In this document: piece by piece, positions 5,265-5,601 of the stretch
Position numbering within the stretch: position 1 is the stretch's first letter
Layout of the letters: every line of letters begins with the position of its first letter
Assembly (NCBI GenBank): GCA_900544435.1
Contig: UQVG01000146.1
Location: 1 to 5,601 of the forward strand
Origin: an uncultured Erysipelotrichaceae bacterium
Lineage (GTDB): Bacteria; Bacillota_I; Bacilli_A; Erysipelotrichales; Coprobacillaceae
Direction of reading: 5' to 3'
DNA: 5,601 nucleotides
Program-made: the position numbers and the translations under genes
The notes under the pieces: model-generated
Seen by the model: only the letters and a program-made list of their open reading frames with translations
What the model was told of the DNA's origin: nothing
Database searches by the model: none

Positions 5265-5601
5265 AATTTATGTCATGGAGTGATTAATTAGTATCTACAC
5301 TATCATATTTTCTACTTTGAGTTTACTTTTTTTCTTACTGGCTGTTCAATTAAATTCTTTGCTTGATACTCAATATTTGCAAGATAATCATAGAGTATTT
5401 CGTGATTTTGAGAAAATTACGAAGATATGAATTTCCTAAAAATAGAAAAAGGCTCTGATCTTTTACAATCAAAGCCTCGATTTCATCTTTACTACAACCT
5501 ATAAGATTAGCAAATGCGAAATCTTTTTTAATTATTATAAAAATAGAATAGCAATAACTCCTACTATAAAACAATAGTAAGAAAAATAATTCAATTTTCT
5601 T
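5265..5601. other. Right-hand end without a confident gene
   Basis: Very A/T-rich sequence with several weak coding possibilities. (1) A rightward frame 5284-5430, 48 codons, has a hydrophobic first half (about residues 4-22) and a charged tail ending RDFEKITKI. It has no ATG or GTG; GGAG at 5277-5280 would suit an ATT at 5287, which is a rare start. (2) A leftward frame open from the window edge to a stop at 5350-5352 includes IGCSKDEIEALIVKDQ but runs through a terminator-like hairpin. (3) A leftward frame entering at 5600 ends in hydrophobic FIVGVIAILFL with TAA at 5537-5535, about 58 bases before that hairpin, as the end of a membrane-protein gene would. Option 3 fits the terminator best. 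None is secure. Confidence 0.3.
5450..5477 (-). terminator. Putative leftward terminator
   Basis: Read leftward, AGGCTTTGAT (5477-5468) pairs with ATCAGAGCCT (5459-5450) across an 8-base loop with one G-U wobble, followed by TTTTTCTATTTTT. In the rightward direction the wobble becomes a C-A mismatch and no T-tract follows, so it is directional. It implies a leftward gene ending to its right, mostly outside the window. Confidence 0.5.

Overview
The window looks like chromosome from a low-GC Gram-positive gut-type bacterium. An Erysipelotrichia/Clostridia relative is my best guess. It rests on the A/T-rich codon use, the strong AGGAG-type ribosome sites, the hairpin-plus-T terminators and the gene families present; nothing here fixes the genus. 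There are six complete protein genes, the 3' end of a seventh, and two poorly resolved stretches near 2.69-2.95 kb and 5.27-5.60 kb.

Left part (1-2688). A rightward gene ends at 79 and converges on a leftward pair: a patatin-like phospholipase followed by a membrane-anchored polysaccharide deacetylase. The convergent ends share one bidirectional terminator, and the deacetylase stop codon lies inside its stem. The deacetylase also seems to have its own promoter just after the patatin stop, and this argues for a start 24 codons inside the longest open frame. A 108-bp divergent promoter region separates the patatin gene from ridA, a monocistronic gene for a reactive enamine/imine deaminase.

Middle and right part (2855-5264). 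This is a self-contained module insulated by a terminator at each end: a TetR-type repressor reading right, and divergently a two-gene operon for a short-chain dehydrogenase/reductase (SDR) and an EFR1-type flavodoxin-ferredoxin fusion. Between them two inverted repeats (ACAAGT...ACTTGT), about 65 bp apart, each cover the -35 region of one of two face-to-face promoters with overlapping -10 boxes. The repressor therefore probably controls itself and the operon together, perhaps in response to the compound that the SDR and the electron carrier act on. The substrate cannot be read from the sequence. Base and codon use in the operon are less A/T-biased than in the left pair, which is compatible with horizontal acquisition.

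The final ~340 bases hold no confident gene. They contain a hydrophobic 48-codon rightward frame without a standard start, a leftward terminator-like hairpin, and two competing leftward frames that run off the window edge. I found no tRNA, rRNA, CRISPR array, intact insertion sequence or attachment site.
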